64,000 nucleotides of DNA from Streptacidiphilus jiangxiensis. Its GTDB lineage: Bacteria > Actinomycetota > Actinomycetes > Streptomycetales > Streptomycetaceae. The notes under the pieces are model-generated. The model saw only the letters and a list, made by a program, of their open reading frames with translations. It was not told where the DNA came from and searched no databases. Made by a program: the position numbers and the translations under genes. This document shows, one piece after another, positions 8,522-17,072 of the stretch; position 1 is the first letter of the stretch; every line of letters begins with the position of its first letter. Location of the stretch: contig NZ_FOAZ01000014.1 in the NCBI RefSeq assembly GCF_900109465.1, positions 1 to 64,000 of the forward strand, read 5' to 3'.

Positions 8522-9667
8522 ATGGGTCACCCCCGCCAGCGTGGCGCGAGCCACAAGCTCCTGACCGCAGCCGCCTCGCTGACCCTGCTCACCGGTGGTC
8601 TGCTCGCCGCCGCCCAGTCCGCGGCCACCGCGGCCCCCTCGGCGAACCCCTACAGCCCGAGCTACCAGCACGCCTACCGGCACGGCGCGATACCGACCAT
8701 CCAGGGCAGCGCCAAGATCAAGGGATGGGCCTCCACCCACGCCACCACGACCACCGGACCGGAGACGCTCTCCTACGGCGGCGGCATCGACGGCATCGGC
8801 GTCAACAGCGGCCACGCCAAGGTCTACCTGGTCTTCTACGGCACCCAGTGGGGCACCAAGGGCACGGACGCGAACGGCAACGCGACCTTCACCAAGGACC
8901 CGGACCACGCGGCCTCGGCGGCGCAGCAGATGTTCAAGGGCATCGGCACCGGCGGTGAGACCTGGTCGGCCGACCTGACCCAGTGGTGCGACGGCCCCAA
9001 CGTGGCCACCGGGGCCACCAGTTGCCCGAGCAACGCCAACTTCATCCCCTACCAGACCGGCGGCGTGCTGGCCGGCGTCTGGTACGACAACGCGAAGGCC
9101 TCGCCGACCCAGGCGACCGGCCACCAGCTCGGGGTGGAGGCGGTCAACGCCGCGAAGCACTTCGGCAACACCACCGCTGCGGCCAACCGCAACGCCTACT
9201 ACGTGATCCTCTCGCCCCACGGCGTCAACCCGGACAACTACAAGAGCCCCACCCAGGGCTTCTGCGCCTGGCACGACTACAACGGCGACACCACCCTCTC
9301 CGGCGGCGCGGTCAGCTCCACCGTCGGCGACGTCGCCTTCTCCAACCAGCCGTACAACATGGACCTCGGCGCCAGCTGCGGCGTCGGCTTCGTCAACTCC
9401 CCCGGCACCCTCGACGGTTACACCATGACGCTGGGTCACGAGTGGCACGAGATGATGTCGGACCAGAACCCGGCGGGTGGCTGGACCAACAACACCGGCA
9501 GCTCCTACCAGGGCCAGGAGAACTCCGACGAGTGCGCCTGGCTGAACCCCGGCACCGCCGGCGGCGCGGCCAACATCAAGTTCGGCACGTTCGGCACCTA
9601 CGCCGAGCAGTCCAGCTGGTCCAACGACACCAACAGCTGCGCGATCTCGCACGCCATCCTGCACTGA
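8522..9667 (+). CDS. Secreted EXORDIUM/phosphate-induced-like putative metallopeptidase
   Basis: 381 aa with a Sec signal peptide (charged MGHPRQRGASHK, hydrophobic core, likely cleavage near residue 38 after ATAA). The mature part has the pattern KVYLVFYGTQWG, six or more cysteines and the segment TLGHEWHEMMSDQNPAGGW followed by ENSDECAW. HExxx-H-E with downstream acidic residues resembles the metal-binding region of bacterial relatives of plant EXORDIUM (PHI-1) proteins. Peptidase activity is suspected for these but not shown here. ATG 8522 follows gagagga; an upstream in-frame extension lacks a signal peptide. Strong terminators bound both sides. Confidence 0.7.
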   Translation: MGHPRQRGASHKLLTAAASLTLLTGGLLAAAQSAATAAPSANPYSPSYQHAYRHGAIPTIQGSAKIKGWASTHATTTTGPETLSYGGGIDGIGVNSGHAKVYLVFYGTQWGTKGTDANGNATFTKDPDHAASAAQQMFKGIGTGGETWSADLTQWCDGPNVATGATSCPSNANFIPYQTGGVLAGVWYDNAKASPTQATGHQLGVEAVNAAKHFGNTTAAANRNAYYVILSPHGVNPDNYKSPTQGFCAWHDYNGDTTLSGGAVSSTVGDVAFSNQPYNMDLGASCGVGFVNSPGTLDGYTMTLGHEWHEMMSDQNPAGGWTNNTGSSYQGQENSDECAWLNPGTAGGAANIKFGTFGTYAEQSSWSNDTNSCAISHAILH

Positions 9668-9692
9668 GACAGGTCGTAACAGCTCGGGCGTG

Positions 9693-9725
9693 ACAGCCGG
9701 GGTGGGCCCTGCCCACCCCGGCTGT
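9693..9725 (+). terminator. Rho-independent terminator
   Basis: Perfect 15-bp stem (acagccggggtgggc 9693-9707 with gcccaccccggctgt 9711-9725), loop CCT, followed by CCCTTTTCC. It ends the secreted metalloprotease-like gene. Confidence 0.92.
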
Positions 9726-9751
9726 CCCTTTTCCTCCACCCCCTTGCTTGA

Positions 9752-9788
9752 TGAATGGCTATTCACTACGGTGGTGAATAGCCATTCA
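9752..9788. promoter_or_regulatory. Duplicated TetR-type operators upstream of the MFS gene
   Basis: Two 14-bp near-palindromes, TGAATGGCTATTCA (9752-9765) and TGAATAGCCATTCA (9775-9788), are exact reverse complements of each other and lie 23 bp apart centre to centre. They stand 27 nt before the MFS start. The MFS gene is coupled to a TetR regulator, so these are its likely binding sites and the pair probably autoregulates. Confidence 0.82.
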
Positions 9789-9814
9789 CCACCTTTTTCG
9801 GGGGGACGCTTCCC

Positions 9815-11242
9815 ATGACCTCTGCCGCTCCGGCGCGCCCTGTCGCCGCCCCGGACCGGGAACCGCTCGCGGGGCCGGCCGTGCTGGGCGTGCTGGCCTT
9901 CTCGGGCGTCGCCGCCACGCTCGTGCAGACCTCGATCGTCCCCCTGCTGCCGGCGCTCCCGCGGCTCACCGGCTCCTCCCCCACCGACGTGGGATGGCTG
10001 GTCACGGCCACGCTGCTGGCCGGGGCCGTGGCGACGCCGCTGCTCGGACGGGCCGGGGACCAGTTCGGGCGGCGACGGATGATGCTGCTCTCGCTCGCCC
10101 TGCTCACCGTCGGCTCGGTCGCCTGCGCGCTCACCTCCGACCTCGGGCTGCTCGTCGCCGCCCGCGCGGTCCAGGGCGCGGGCGCGGGGGTGATCCCGCT
10201 CGCGATCAGCCTGCTGCGCACCCGGCTGCCGAGGGAACGCGTCGGATCCGGGGTCGCCCTGATGAGCTCCACCGTCGGCATCGGCGCCGCGCTCGGCCTG
10301 CCGCTCGCGGCCCTGCTGGTGCAGCGCTTCGACTGGCACTGGATGTTCTGGGCGACCAGCGCCCTCGCAGCTGCCGCCCTGGCCGGCGTCGCCCTCGCCG
10401 TACCCGCGGACCGCCCGCCGGTGGCCGGACGCGGGGGTGCGCGTTTCGACTGGCTGGGCGCGGTGGGCCTGTCCGCCGCCCTCACCGCGTTGCTGTTGGC
10501 CGTCTCCCAGGGCAACGCCTGGGGTTGGGGCAGCGCCAGGCTGCTCGGATGCGCCGCTGCCGCCGCGCTGCTGCTCGTCCTCTGGGGCCACCGGCAACTG
10601 CGCACCGAGCAGCCGCTGGTGGACCTGCGGCAGACCGCCCGGCGGGCCGTCCTGCTCCCCCATCTGGCGGCGCTGCTGGCGGGGTTCTCCTTCTACGCCA
10701 ACTCGCTGGTGACCGTGCAGCTGGTCCAGGAGCCGCGCGGCACCGGCTTCGGTCTCGGCCTCTCCGTCGCCGCGGCGGGCCTGTGCCTGCTGCCCAGCGG
10801 CCTGGTCATGGTGGCCTTCGCGCCCGTCTCCGCCCGGTTCTCCCGGGCCCGCGGCCCGCGGGCCACTCTCGCCGTCGGCAGCGCCGTGATCGCCCTGGGC
10901 TACGTGCTGCGCATCGCCGACAGCCGCGCGCTGTCGGCGGTGCTGCTCGGCTCGGCCGTGGTCTCCGTGGGGACCGCGCTGGTCTACTCGGCGCTGCCGC
11001 TGCTGGTGATGGCGGCCGTGCCGGCCGCCGACACCGCCGCCGCGAACGGCATGAACGTCCTGATGCGCACCATCGGCCAGGCGCTGTGCAGCGCGGTGGT
11101 CGCCCAGGCGCTCAGCGGCGGCACGCTGAGGGGCTATCAGACGGCGTTCTCGCTGGCCGGGACGGTCGCCCTGGTAGCGTGCGCGGGCAGCGCCCTGCTC
11201 CCCGGCCGGGCCCCGCTCCCCGGAAAGGACGGCCCGGCATGA
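9815..11242 (+). CDS. MFS multidrug efflux transporter (DHA2-like)
   Basis: 475-aa integral membrane protein with many hydrophobic helices. It carries the MFS signature LGRAGDQFGRRRMMLLSL between TM2 and TM3, and an AVQGAGAGVIPLAISL segment with the antiporter-type pattern of drug-proton antiporters. Typical DHA2 exporters use the proton gradient to expel toxic compounds. The RBS GGGGGGA precedes the ATG by 7 nt. The stop overlaps the TetR start (ATGA, 11239-11242), so pump and repressor are made together. The substrate is unknown. Confidence 0.9.
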   Translation: MTSAAPARPVAAPDREPLAGPAVLGVLAFSGVAATLVQTSIVPLLPALPRLTGSSPTDVGWLVTATLLAGAVATPLLGRAGDQFGRRRMMLLSLALLTVGSVACALTSDLGLLVAARAVQGAGAGVIPLAISLLRTRLPRERVGSGVALMSSTVGIGAALGLPLAALLVQRFDWHWMFWATSALAAAALAGVALAVPADRPPVAGRGGARFDWLGAVGLSAALTALLLAVSQGNAWGWGSARLLGCAAAAALLLVLWGHRQLRTEQPLVDLRQTARRAVLLPHLAALLAGFSFYANSLVTVQLVQEPRGTGFGLGLSVAAAGLCLLPSGLVMVAFAPVSARFSRARGPRATLAVGSAVIALGYVLRIADSRALSAVLLGSAVVSVGTALVYSALPLLVMAAVPAADTAAANGMNVLMRTIGQALCSAVVAQALSGGTLRGYQTAFSLAGTVALVACAGSALLPGRAPLPGKDGPA

Positions 11243-11796
11243 CGCGCCAGCGCGATCCCGAGGCCCGGCGCACCGCCATCCTCGACGCCGCCCGCTACTG
11301 CTTCGGCCGCCACGCCTACGCCGACACCACCATCGGCGAGATCGCGGAGCGGGCCGGGGTCAGCGCCGCCCTGGTCATCAAGTACTTCGGCAACAAGGAG
11401 CAGCTGTTCCGTCGGGTCTTCTCCTTCGCCGACGACGCGGCAGCGCTGCTGGACGCCCCGCTGGAGCAGCTCGCCCGGCACATGGTGCTGCACGTGCTGG
11501 CGGTGCAGCAGGGCGAGGCCCGCGACCCGATCCTGCGCATCGCCTTCTCCCGGCAGCACGAGGACCAGGGCGCGCAGGCCCGCGCCGACTTCAAGGCCGC
11601 CGTTGTCGGCGGCCTGGCCGAGCGGCTGTCCGGGCCCGACGCCGCGCTGCGCGCCGAGCTCGCGATCGGCGTGCTGCTGGGCCTCGGCGCCCTGCTCGCC
11701 ATGGTGCAGGCCGACGAGCTCCGCCGCCTCGGCCCGGACGAGCTCGTGGCCCGCTACGAGCCGCTGCTCGATCCGCTGCTCCTCCCGACCGGCTGA
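11239..11796 (+). CDS. TetR-family transcriptional repressor
   Basis: 185 aa. The N-terminal TetR DNA-binding domain spans residues 8-55 (RRTAILDAARYCFGRHAYADTTIGEIAERAGVS with VIKYFGNKEQLF). The C-terminal half is a helical ligand-binding domain. Translationally coupled to the upstream efflux pump through ATGA, it most likely represses its own operon through the two TGAAT...ATTCA palindromes at 9752-9788 and releases on binding a pump substrate. Confidence 0.88.
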   Translation: MTRQRDPEARRTAILDAARYCFGRHAYADTTIGEIAERAGVSAALVIKYFGNKEQLFRRVFSFADDAAALLDAPLEQLARHMVLHVLAVQQGEARDPILRIAFSRQHEDQGAQARADFKAAVVGGLAERLSGPDAALRAELAIGVLLGLGALLAMVQADELRRLGPDELVARYEPLLDPLLLPTG

Positions 11797-11913
11797 GCGC
11801 GCCGACGGACCCCGCCGACGGACCCCACCGACTGACCCCGCCCGTCCACCATGGCAGCTGAGCTGGGATGATGACGCCCGGTCGGAGCGGTGGGAACGGG
11901 AGGGGCAGGACGC

Positions 11914-12744
11914 GTGCGGCAGCCGGTGGTGGCGCGGGCGGGACGGTGGGAGGACGGGGCTTGCCGGCATCTGCTGGTGTGGCGGGCCGGTCCCGGCTGG
12001 CGGATGGTGAGCAGCGCGGTCCTCGGCGGCGGCATCGGTTCGCGCGCCTGGGTGCTCAACGCCCAGGTGCGGCCGGGATACGGGCGGATGGACCCCGATC
12101 GCCACCTGGCCGAGCTGGCCCGCACGCAGGGCCTGACCGGGGACGGGGTGGGCCTGATGACCGCCGCCCAGGTCGACGACGTGACCTGGGCCGAGGACGA
12201 AGGCGTGACCGCCGTGGTGACGACGGGGATCGGCGCGCCGACCTGGGCGGCCCACCCGCTGCCGCCCGCACCGGAGGACCGGTACCGACCGGGCACGATC
12301 AACATCCTGGCGGTGGTCCCGGCACCGGTCTCGGACGCCGGCCTGGTCAACCTGCTGGCCACGGCGACGGAGGCGAAGGTCCAGGCGCTGCTCGACGCCG
12401 GCTACGACTGCTCCGGTACGCCCTCGGACGCGGTGTGCGTGGCGGTTCGGGACCCGGCCGCAGGGGAGCGGCCGGACCCGTTCGGCGGGCCGCGCTCCCT
12501 GTGGGGGGCACGGCTGGCCCGCGCCGTCCACGCCGCGGTGCGGCACGGCGCGGCCCGGGACCGCGACCGGCGCACCCGAGGGGAGCCCGCCGTCCACGCC
12601 GGTCCCGTCGCGGACTGCGCGCTGACGGACGTGCTGGCGCGGGCTCACGGCTCGGGGCCGTCGGACCCGCCGCACGGTACGGCGGCCGTGGCGGCGGCTG
12701 TCGCGGCGGACTTCGCGGCGGGCGCGGATACGGTGGCGGGATGA
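11914..12744 (+). CDS. cbiZ: Adenosylcobinamide amidohydrolase
   Basis: CbiZ cleaves adenosylcobinamide to cobyric acid so that salvaged corrinoids can re-enter B12 synthesis. The 276-aa protein has the family segments VLGGGIGSRAWVLNAQV, GTINILAVVPAPVSDAGLVNLLATATEAKVQALLDAGYDCSGTPSDAV and, near the end, HAAVRHG. The GTG at 11914 is preferred because aggggcagg lies 5-8 nt before it; an in-frame GTG at 11890 is also possible. Its stop overlaps the next gene's ATG (ATGA, 12741-12744). Confidence 0.87.
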   Translation: MRQPVVARAGRWEDGACRHLLVWRAGPGWRMVSSAVLGGGIGSRAWVLNAQVRPGYGRMDPDRHLAELARTQGLTGDGVGLMTAAQVDDVTWAEDEGVTAVVTTGIGAPTWAAHPLPPAPEDRYRPGTINILAVVPAPVSDAGLVNLLATATEAKVQALLDAGYDCSGTPSDAVCVAVRDPAAGERPDPFGGPRSLWGARLARAVHAAVRHGAARDRDRRTRGEPAVHAGPVADCALTDVLARAHGSGPSDPPHGTAAVAAAVAADFAAGADTVAG

Positions 12745-13544
12745 TGAGCCAGGCAGCGCGAGCGCGCACCGTCGTCGACGACCAGGGCACCACCGTCACC
12801 CTCCTCGGCGAGGTCAGCCGGGTCGTGTCGCTCGTGCCGTCCCTCACCGAGGCGATCGCGGTCACCGCGCCGGGCCTGCTGGTCGGGGCCACCGACTGGT
12901 GCACGCACCCGGCCGAGCTGGACGTGACGCGGATCCGCGGCACCAAGAACCCGGACGTGGCCCGGATCGTGGCCCTGCGGCCCGACCTGGTGGTCGCCAA
13001 CGAGGAGGAGAACCGCGTCGTCGACCTGCAGGCGCTGCGCGACGCGGGCGTCGCCGTCTGGGTCACCGAGGTACGGACCCTCGACCAGGCCTTCCACTCC
13101 CTGGACCGGCTGCTCACGGTGGCCTGCGGGCTGCCGCGGCCGGGCTGGCTGGACGAGGCGCGGCAGGCCTGGGCGGCGGTGCCGCCCGCGGCGCGGCCGC
13201 GCCGCGCGGTGGTGCCGATCTGGCGACGGCCCTGGATGGTGCTGGGCCGGGACACCTTCGCCGGGGACCTGCTGCGCCGCCTCGGGGTCCACCAGCTCTA
13301 CGCCGACCACGCGGAACGCTACCCCGCCGTTCCCCTCGACCAGCTGCGCGCGAGCAGCCCGGAGCTCGTGGTGCTACCGGACGAGCCGTACCGGTTCACC
13401 GCGGACGACGGCCCCGAGGCGTTCCCGGGCGTGCCGGCGGCGCTGGTGAGCGGCCGCCATCTGACCTGGTACGGGCCGTCCCTTCGGGAGGCGGCGACGG
13501 CACTCGTCGCCGAGCTGTCGGCGGTTGTCGGGGACGAGGAATAG
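12741..13544 (+). CDS. Helical-backbone metal receptor, BtuF-like cobalamin-binding protein without signal peptide
   Basis: 267 aa resembling ABC-transporter substrate-binding proteins for vitamin B12 (RVVSLVPSLTEAI, GATDWCTHPAEL, RIRGTKNPDVARIVALRPDLVVANEEENR). Known BtuF proteins are exported, but this one starts with MSQAARARTVVDDQG and has no signal sequence or lipobox, so it should be cytosolic. Its overlap with cbiZ suggests it binds corrinoids during salvage. ATG 12741 and ATG 12744 are both possible starts. Substrate and location are inferred. Confidence 0.75.
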   Translation: MMSQAARARTVVDDQGTTVTLLGEVSRVVSLVPSLTEAIAVTAPGLLVGATDWCTHPAELDVTRIRGTKNPDVARIVALRPDLVVANEEENRVVDLQALRDAGVAVWVTEVRTLDQAFHSLDRLLTVACGLPRPGWLDEARQAWAAVPPAARPRRAVVPIWRRPWMVLGRDTFAGDLLRRLGVHQLYADHAERYPAVPLDQLRASSPELVVLPDEPYRFTADDGPEAFPGVPAALVSGRHLTWYGPSLREAATALVAELSAVVGDEE

Positions 13545-13585
13545 CGGCGGGGCACCCGTCGTTGAGGGGTGCATGCAGGAGCCGA

Positions 13586-13600
13586 TGAAAACGACTCCCA
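13586..13600 (+). promoter_or_regulatory. Possible Zur box upstream of L33/L31
   Basis: TGAAAACGACTCCCA matches the left half of the actinomycete Zur palindrome (TGAAAAC..., ending in CA) but the right half is degenerate. It lies 30 nt upstream of zinc-independent L33. Such paralogues are known Zur targets in Streptomyces. Assignment rests on one good half-site plus context. Confidence 0.45.
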
Positions 13601-13630
13601 TTGCAGCTTCGAGGAAGGCAGGTGCCCGCC

Positions 13631-13795
13631 ATGGCCCGCAGTGAACTGCGCCCCGTCACCAAGCTCCGCTCCACCGCCGGCACCGGGTTCACCTACGTGA
13701 CCCGGAAGAACCGTCGCAACGACCCCGACCGACTCGTGCTGCGCAAGTACGACCCGGTCGCCGGGCGCCACGTCGACTTCCGCGAAGAGCGCTGA
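13631..13795 (+). CDS. rpmG: 50S ribosomal protein L33, zinc-independent (C-) form
   Basis: 54 aa: [26 protein letters not shown]...[18 protein letters not shown]. This is L33 lacking the two CxxC zinc-binding pairs of the housekeeping version. C-minus paralogues replace Zn-containing proteins under zinc limitation, freeing zinc. The ATG is preceded by gaggaaggcaggt. The next gene is C-minus L31, supporting co-regulation. Confidence 0.95.
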   Translation: MARSELRPVTKLRSTAGTGFTYVTRKNRRNDPDRLVLRKYDPVAGRHVDFREER

Positions 13796-13829
13796 CCACC
13801 CACCGTCGAGCCTCGAGAGGCAGGACCTG

Positions 13830-14087
13830 ATGAAGCACGGCATCCACCCCGACTACCGTCCCGTCGTCTTCCGCGACCGCGCGGCGGGCGTCTCCTTCCT
13901 CACCGCCTCGACGGCCGCGAGCGCGGCCACCGTCGAGTGGGAGGACGGCCGGACCTATCCCGTCGTCGACGTCGAGACCTCGTCGGCGAGCCACCCGTTC
14001 TACACCGGCACCGCCCGCGTGCTGGACGTGGCGGGCCGTGTCGAGCGGTTCAACCGCCGCTACGGCAGTCCGACCGCCACGCGCTGA
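13830..14087 (+). CDS. rpmE2: 50S ribosomal protein L31 type B, zinc-independent
   Basis: 85 aa: [16 protein letters not shown]...[31 protein letters not shown]. Type B L31 lacks the CxxC zinc ligands of type A. It has a Shine-Dalgarno gaggcagga and begins 34 nt after L33, in one operon likely induced by zinc starvation. Confidence 0.95.
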   Translation: MKHGIHPDYRPVVFRDRAAGVSFLTASTAASAATVEWEDGRTYPVVDVETSSASHPFYTGTARVLDVAGRVERFNRRYGSPTATR

Positions 14088-14105
14088 TCCGCGGACTCGC
14101 CACAG

Positions 14106-14136
14106 CCGCCCCGACCCCCTGCGGGAGTCGGGGCGG
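14106..14136 (+). terminator. Terminator hairpin after the L33-L31 operon
   Basis: Perfect 10-bp stem ccgccccgac (14106-14115) / gtcggggcgg (14127-14136) with an 11-nt loop, just before the lutA ribosome binding site. Confidence 0.75.
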
Positions 14137-14164
14137 TGGCATGCTGCAGGGAGGAGGTGACCGG

Positions 14165-14953
14165 GTGCGCACCGCGCTCTTCGTGACGTGTCTCAACGAC
14201 ACACTGTTCCCGCGTTCCGGCCGGGCGACGGTGACGCTGTTGCGGCGGCTGGGGGTCCAGGTGGACTTCCCGCCCGCGCAGAGCTGCTGCGGACAGATGC
14301 ACTGGAACACCGGCTACCGCGCCGGGACCGCGCGGTTGGCCCGCCACTTCGTCGACGTCTTCGGCGGCTACGACGCGGTCGTCGTCCCCTCCGCCTCCTG
14401 CGGCGGCATGCCCGCCGAGGCCTACGCCGTCGCCGCCGAGAGCGCGGGCGACCCGGGGCTGGTCCGGGCCGTGCACGAAATCGTGCCGCGCGTCCACGAG
14501 CTGACGACCTACCTGACCGACGTCCTCGGTGTCGAGGACGTCGGCGCCTGGTTCCCGCACCGGGTGACGTACCACCCCACCTGCCACAGCCTGCGCGCCG
14601 CGCCGTTGGGCGAGCGTCCCTACCGGCTGCTGCGGGCCGTCGGCGGGATCGACCTCGTCGAGCTGCCCGCGCAGGAGGAGTGCTGCGGCTTCGGCGGCAC
14701 CTTCTCCGTCAAGAACCCGGCGGTCTCCGGCGCCATGAACGCGGACAAGGCCCGGCATGTGCGCGCGACCGGCGCCTCGGTGCTGGCCGCCGTCGACAAC
14801 TCCTGCCTGATGAACATCGGCGGCCGCCTCGCCAAGGACGGCGCCGAGGCGGGCCGCGTCGTGCGGACCATGCACCTGGTGGAGATCCTCGCCCGGACCC
14901 CCGAGGACGGCCCGGTGCCCGGCCTTCCCCTCGCCGCTGAGGCGACGCGATGA
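14165..14953 (+). CDS. lutA: L-lactate utilisation protein LutA, (Fe-S)-binding oxidoreductase subunit
   Basis: 262 aa. Two CCG motifs (SCCGQMHWNTGY and ECCGFGGTFSVK) mark the cysteine-rich domain pair that binds Fe-S or transfers electrons in LutA/GlcF/HdrB proteins. With LutB and LutC it oxidises L-lactate to pyruvate. GTG 14165 is chosen because ggaggaggtg lies 4 nt upstream; an ATG nine codons earlier lacks a site. Its stop overlaps the lutB start (ATGA). No LldP-type permease or LutR regulator is seen in the window. Confidence 0.9.
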   Translation: MRTALFVTCLNDTLFPRSGRATVTLLRRLGVQVDFPPAQSCCGQMHWNTGYRAGTARLARHFVDVFGGYDAVVVPSASCGGMPAEAYAVAAESAGDPGLVRAVHEIVPRVHELTTYLTDVLGVEDVGAWFPHRVTYHPTCHSLRAAPLGERPYRLLRAVGGIDLVELPAQEECCGFGGTFSVKNPAVSGAMNADKARHVRATGASVLAAVDNSCLMNIGGRLAKDGAEAGRVVRTMHLVEILARTPEDGPVPGLPLAAEATR

Positions 14954-16386
14954 GCCGCACCTTCGTCGGCTGGCCCGCCTTCCCCGAGGCCGCCGCCGCA
15001 GCCACCCACGACGAGCGGTTGCGCGCCAACGTCACCCGCGCCACCCACACCATCCGCGGCAAGCGGGCCAGGCTGGTCGCCGAACGCCCCGACTGGGAGG
15101 ACCTGCGCGACAGCGCCGCCGCCCTCAAGGACGACGTGCTCGCGCACCTGGACAGCTACCTGCTCCAGGTCGAGGAGCAGGTCACCGCCGCGGGCGGCAC
15201 CGTCCACTGGGCCCGTGACGCCGCCGAGGCGAACGCCCTGGTCACCGCGCTGGTGCAGGCCACCGGCGAGCAGGAGATCGTCAAGGTCAAGTCGATGCTC
15301 ACCGAGGAGATCGGGCTCGACAACGCCCTCGAGGCCGCCGGGATCAGCGCCCGGGAAACCGATCTCGCCGCCGCCATCGTGCAGTTGGGCGACGACCTGC
15401 CCTCCCACGTGGTCGTTCCCGCACTGCACCGCAACCGCGCGGAGATCCGCGAGATCTTCGTCCGGGAGATGGGCCGCCACGGGCGCCCGGCCCCCGACGG
15501 CCTCACCGACGACCCGCCGCAGCTCGCCGAGGCGGCCAGGCTGCACCTGCGGGAGAAGTTCCTGAAGGCCCGCGTCGCCGTCAGCGGCGCGAACTTCCTG
15601 GTCGCCGAGACCGGGACGGTGGTCGTCGTCGAGTCCGAGGGCAACGGCCGGATGTGCCTGACCCTGGCGGACACCCTGATCTCCGTGGTCGGCATCGAGA
15701 AGGTCGTCCCCACCTGGCGGGATCTGGAGGTCTTCCTGCAGCTGCTGGCCCGCAACGCCACCGGCGAGCGGATGTCCCCCTACACCACGACCTTCTCCGG
15801 CGTGACGCCCGGCGACGGGCCGCAGACCTTCCACCTGGTCCTGGTCGACAACGGCCGCACCCGGGCGCTGGCCGACGAGGTCGGGCGGCAGGCGCTGCGC
15901 TGCATCCGCTGCGGCGCGTGCATGAACATCTGCCCCGTCTACGAGCGCACCGGCGGCCACGCCTACGGCTCCGTCTACCCGGGCCCCATCGGCGCGATCC
16001 TCAACCCGCTGCTCAAGGGCCCCGACGACCCCCAGACCGCGTCCCTGCCCTACGCCTCCTCGCTCTGCGGGGCGTGCAACGAGGTCTGCCCGGTGCGGAT
16101 CCGTTTCACCGACGTGCTGTTGGAGCTGCGTCACCAGGTCGCCGAGGGCGACGCCGCCGTCAAGCACCCCGCCGAGAAGGCCGCGCTGCGGGCGATCGGC
16201 GCGGTCATGGAGCACCCCGCCGCGTGGAACGCGGCCGTGCGGGCCGCCGGCACGGCGGGACCGCTGGTGCCGAAGAACCGGTTGCCGGGACCGCTGGGCG
16301 GCTGGACCGACAGCCGCAGCGTTCCCGAGATCCCCAAGGAGTCCTTCCGCAGCTGGTGGAAGCGCACGGACGGAGGCACCAGGTGA
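14950..16386 (+). CDS. lutB: Lactate utilisation iron-sulfur protein LutB
   Basis: 478 aa, the usual LutB length. The N-terminal LUD domain (about 60-290, with VKVKSMLTEEIGL and FLVAETGTVVVVESEGNGR) is followed by a ferredoxin-like domain with CIRCGACMNICP and CGACNEVCP, ligands for two [4Fe-4S] clusters. The C-terminus has the typical FRSWWKRT tail. It acts with LutA and LutC in the cytosol as the electron-carrying subunit of lactate dehydrogenase. It overlaps both neighbours by 4 nt. Confidence 0.94.
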   Translation: MSRTFVGWPAFPEAAAAATHDERLRANVTRATHTIRGKRARLVAERPDWEDLRDSAAALKDDVLAHLDSYLLQVEEQVTAAGGTVHWARDAAEANALVTALVQATGEQEIVKVKSMLTEEIGLDNALEAAGISARETDLAAAIVQLGDDLPSHVVVPALHRNRAEIREIFVREMGRHGRPAPDGLTDDPPQLAEAARLHLREKFLKARVAVSGANFLVAETGTVVVVESEGNGRMCLTLADTLISVVGIEKVVPTWRDLEVFLQLLARNATGERMSPYTTTFSGVTPGDGPQTFHLVLVDNGRTRALADEVGRQALRCIRCGACMNICPVYERTGGHAYGSVYPGPIGAILNPLLKGPDDPQTASLPYASSLCGACNEVCPVRIRFTDVLLELRHQVAEGDAAVKHPAEKAALRAIGAVMEHPAAWNAAVRAAGTAGPLVPKNRLPGPLGGWTDSRSVPEIPKESFRSWWKRTDGGTR

Positions 16387-17033
16387 CGGGCGCCCGCGAG
16401 GAGATCCTGGCGCGGATCCGCCGCGCGACCGCCGACCTGCCCGCGACGGCCGTGGCCGTACCGCGCGCCTACCTGCGTCACGCCCCGGGCGTGGACCCCG
16501 AGGACCGCACCGCCGTCCTCGACCTCTTCGCCGAGCGACTGGGGGAGTACGGCGCGGCCGTGCACCGCACGGACGCGGCAGCGGTGGCGCCGACGCTGGC
16601 GAGCGCGCTGCCCGCGGGCCGCGCCGTGGTGCCGCGGGGCTTCCCCGCACAGTGGCTCGCCGACTGGTCCGGCACCGCCCTGGCGGACGAGCCGCTGCTG
16701 ACCCGCGAACAACTCGACGCCGCCGACGCGGTGGTGACGACCTGCGCGGCCGCGATCGCCGACTCCGGCACCCTCGTCCTCGACGCCGGCCCGGGCCAGG
16801 GTCGCCGCGCGGCGACCCTGCTCCCGGACCTCCACCTGTGCGTGGTCCGCGCCGACCAGGTCGTCTCCGCCATGCCGGAGGCCATCGGCCTGCTGGACCC
16901 GCGTCGCCCACTCACCTGGATCAGCGGGCCCTCGGCGACGGCCGACATCGAGATGATCCGCGTCCAGGGCGTCCACGGCCCCCGCCGGTTGACGGTCCTG
17001 CTGGTGGAGGACTCGGACGTGTCGGACGCCTGA
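16383..17033 (+). CDS. lutC: Lactate utilisation protein LutC (LUD domain)
   Basis: 216 aa. Starts at GTG 16383 inside the lutB stop (GTGA). It contains the LUD domain with ADSGTLVLDAGPGQGRRAATLLPDLHLCVV and ends in TADIEMIRVQGVHGPRRLTVLLVE, both characteristic of LutC. Third component of the L-lactate oxidation complex, in a strictly overlapping lutABC operon. Confidence 0.92.
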   Translation: MTGAREEILARIRRATADLPATAVAVPRAYLRHAPGVDPEDRTAVLDLFAERLGEYGAAVHRTDAAAVAPTLASALPAGRAVVPRGFPAQWLADWSGTALADEPLLTREQLDAADAVVTTCAAAIADSGTLVLDAGPGQGRRAATLLPDLHLCVVRADQVVSAMPEAIGLLDPRRPLTWISGPSATADIEMIRVQGVHGPRRLTVLLVEDSDVSDA

Positions 17034-17072
17034 CGGGACCGGGGCCCCTCACGGCCCCAGCCTCACTTGCCC

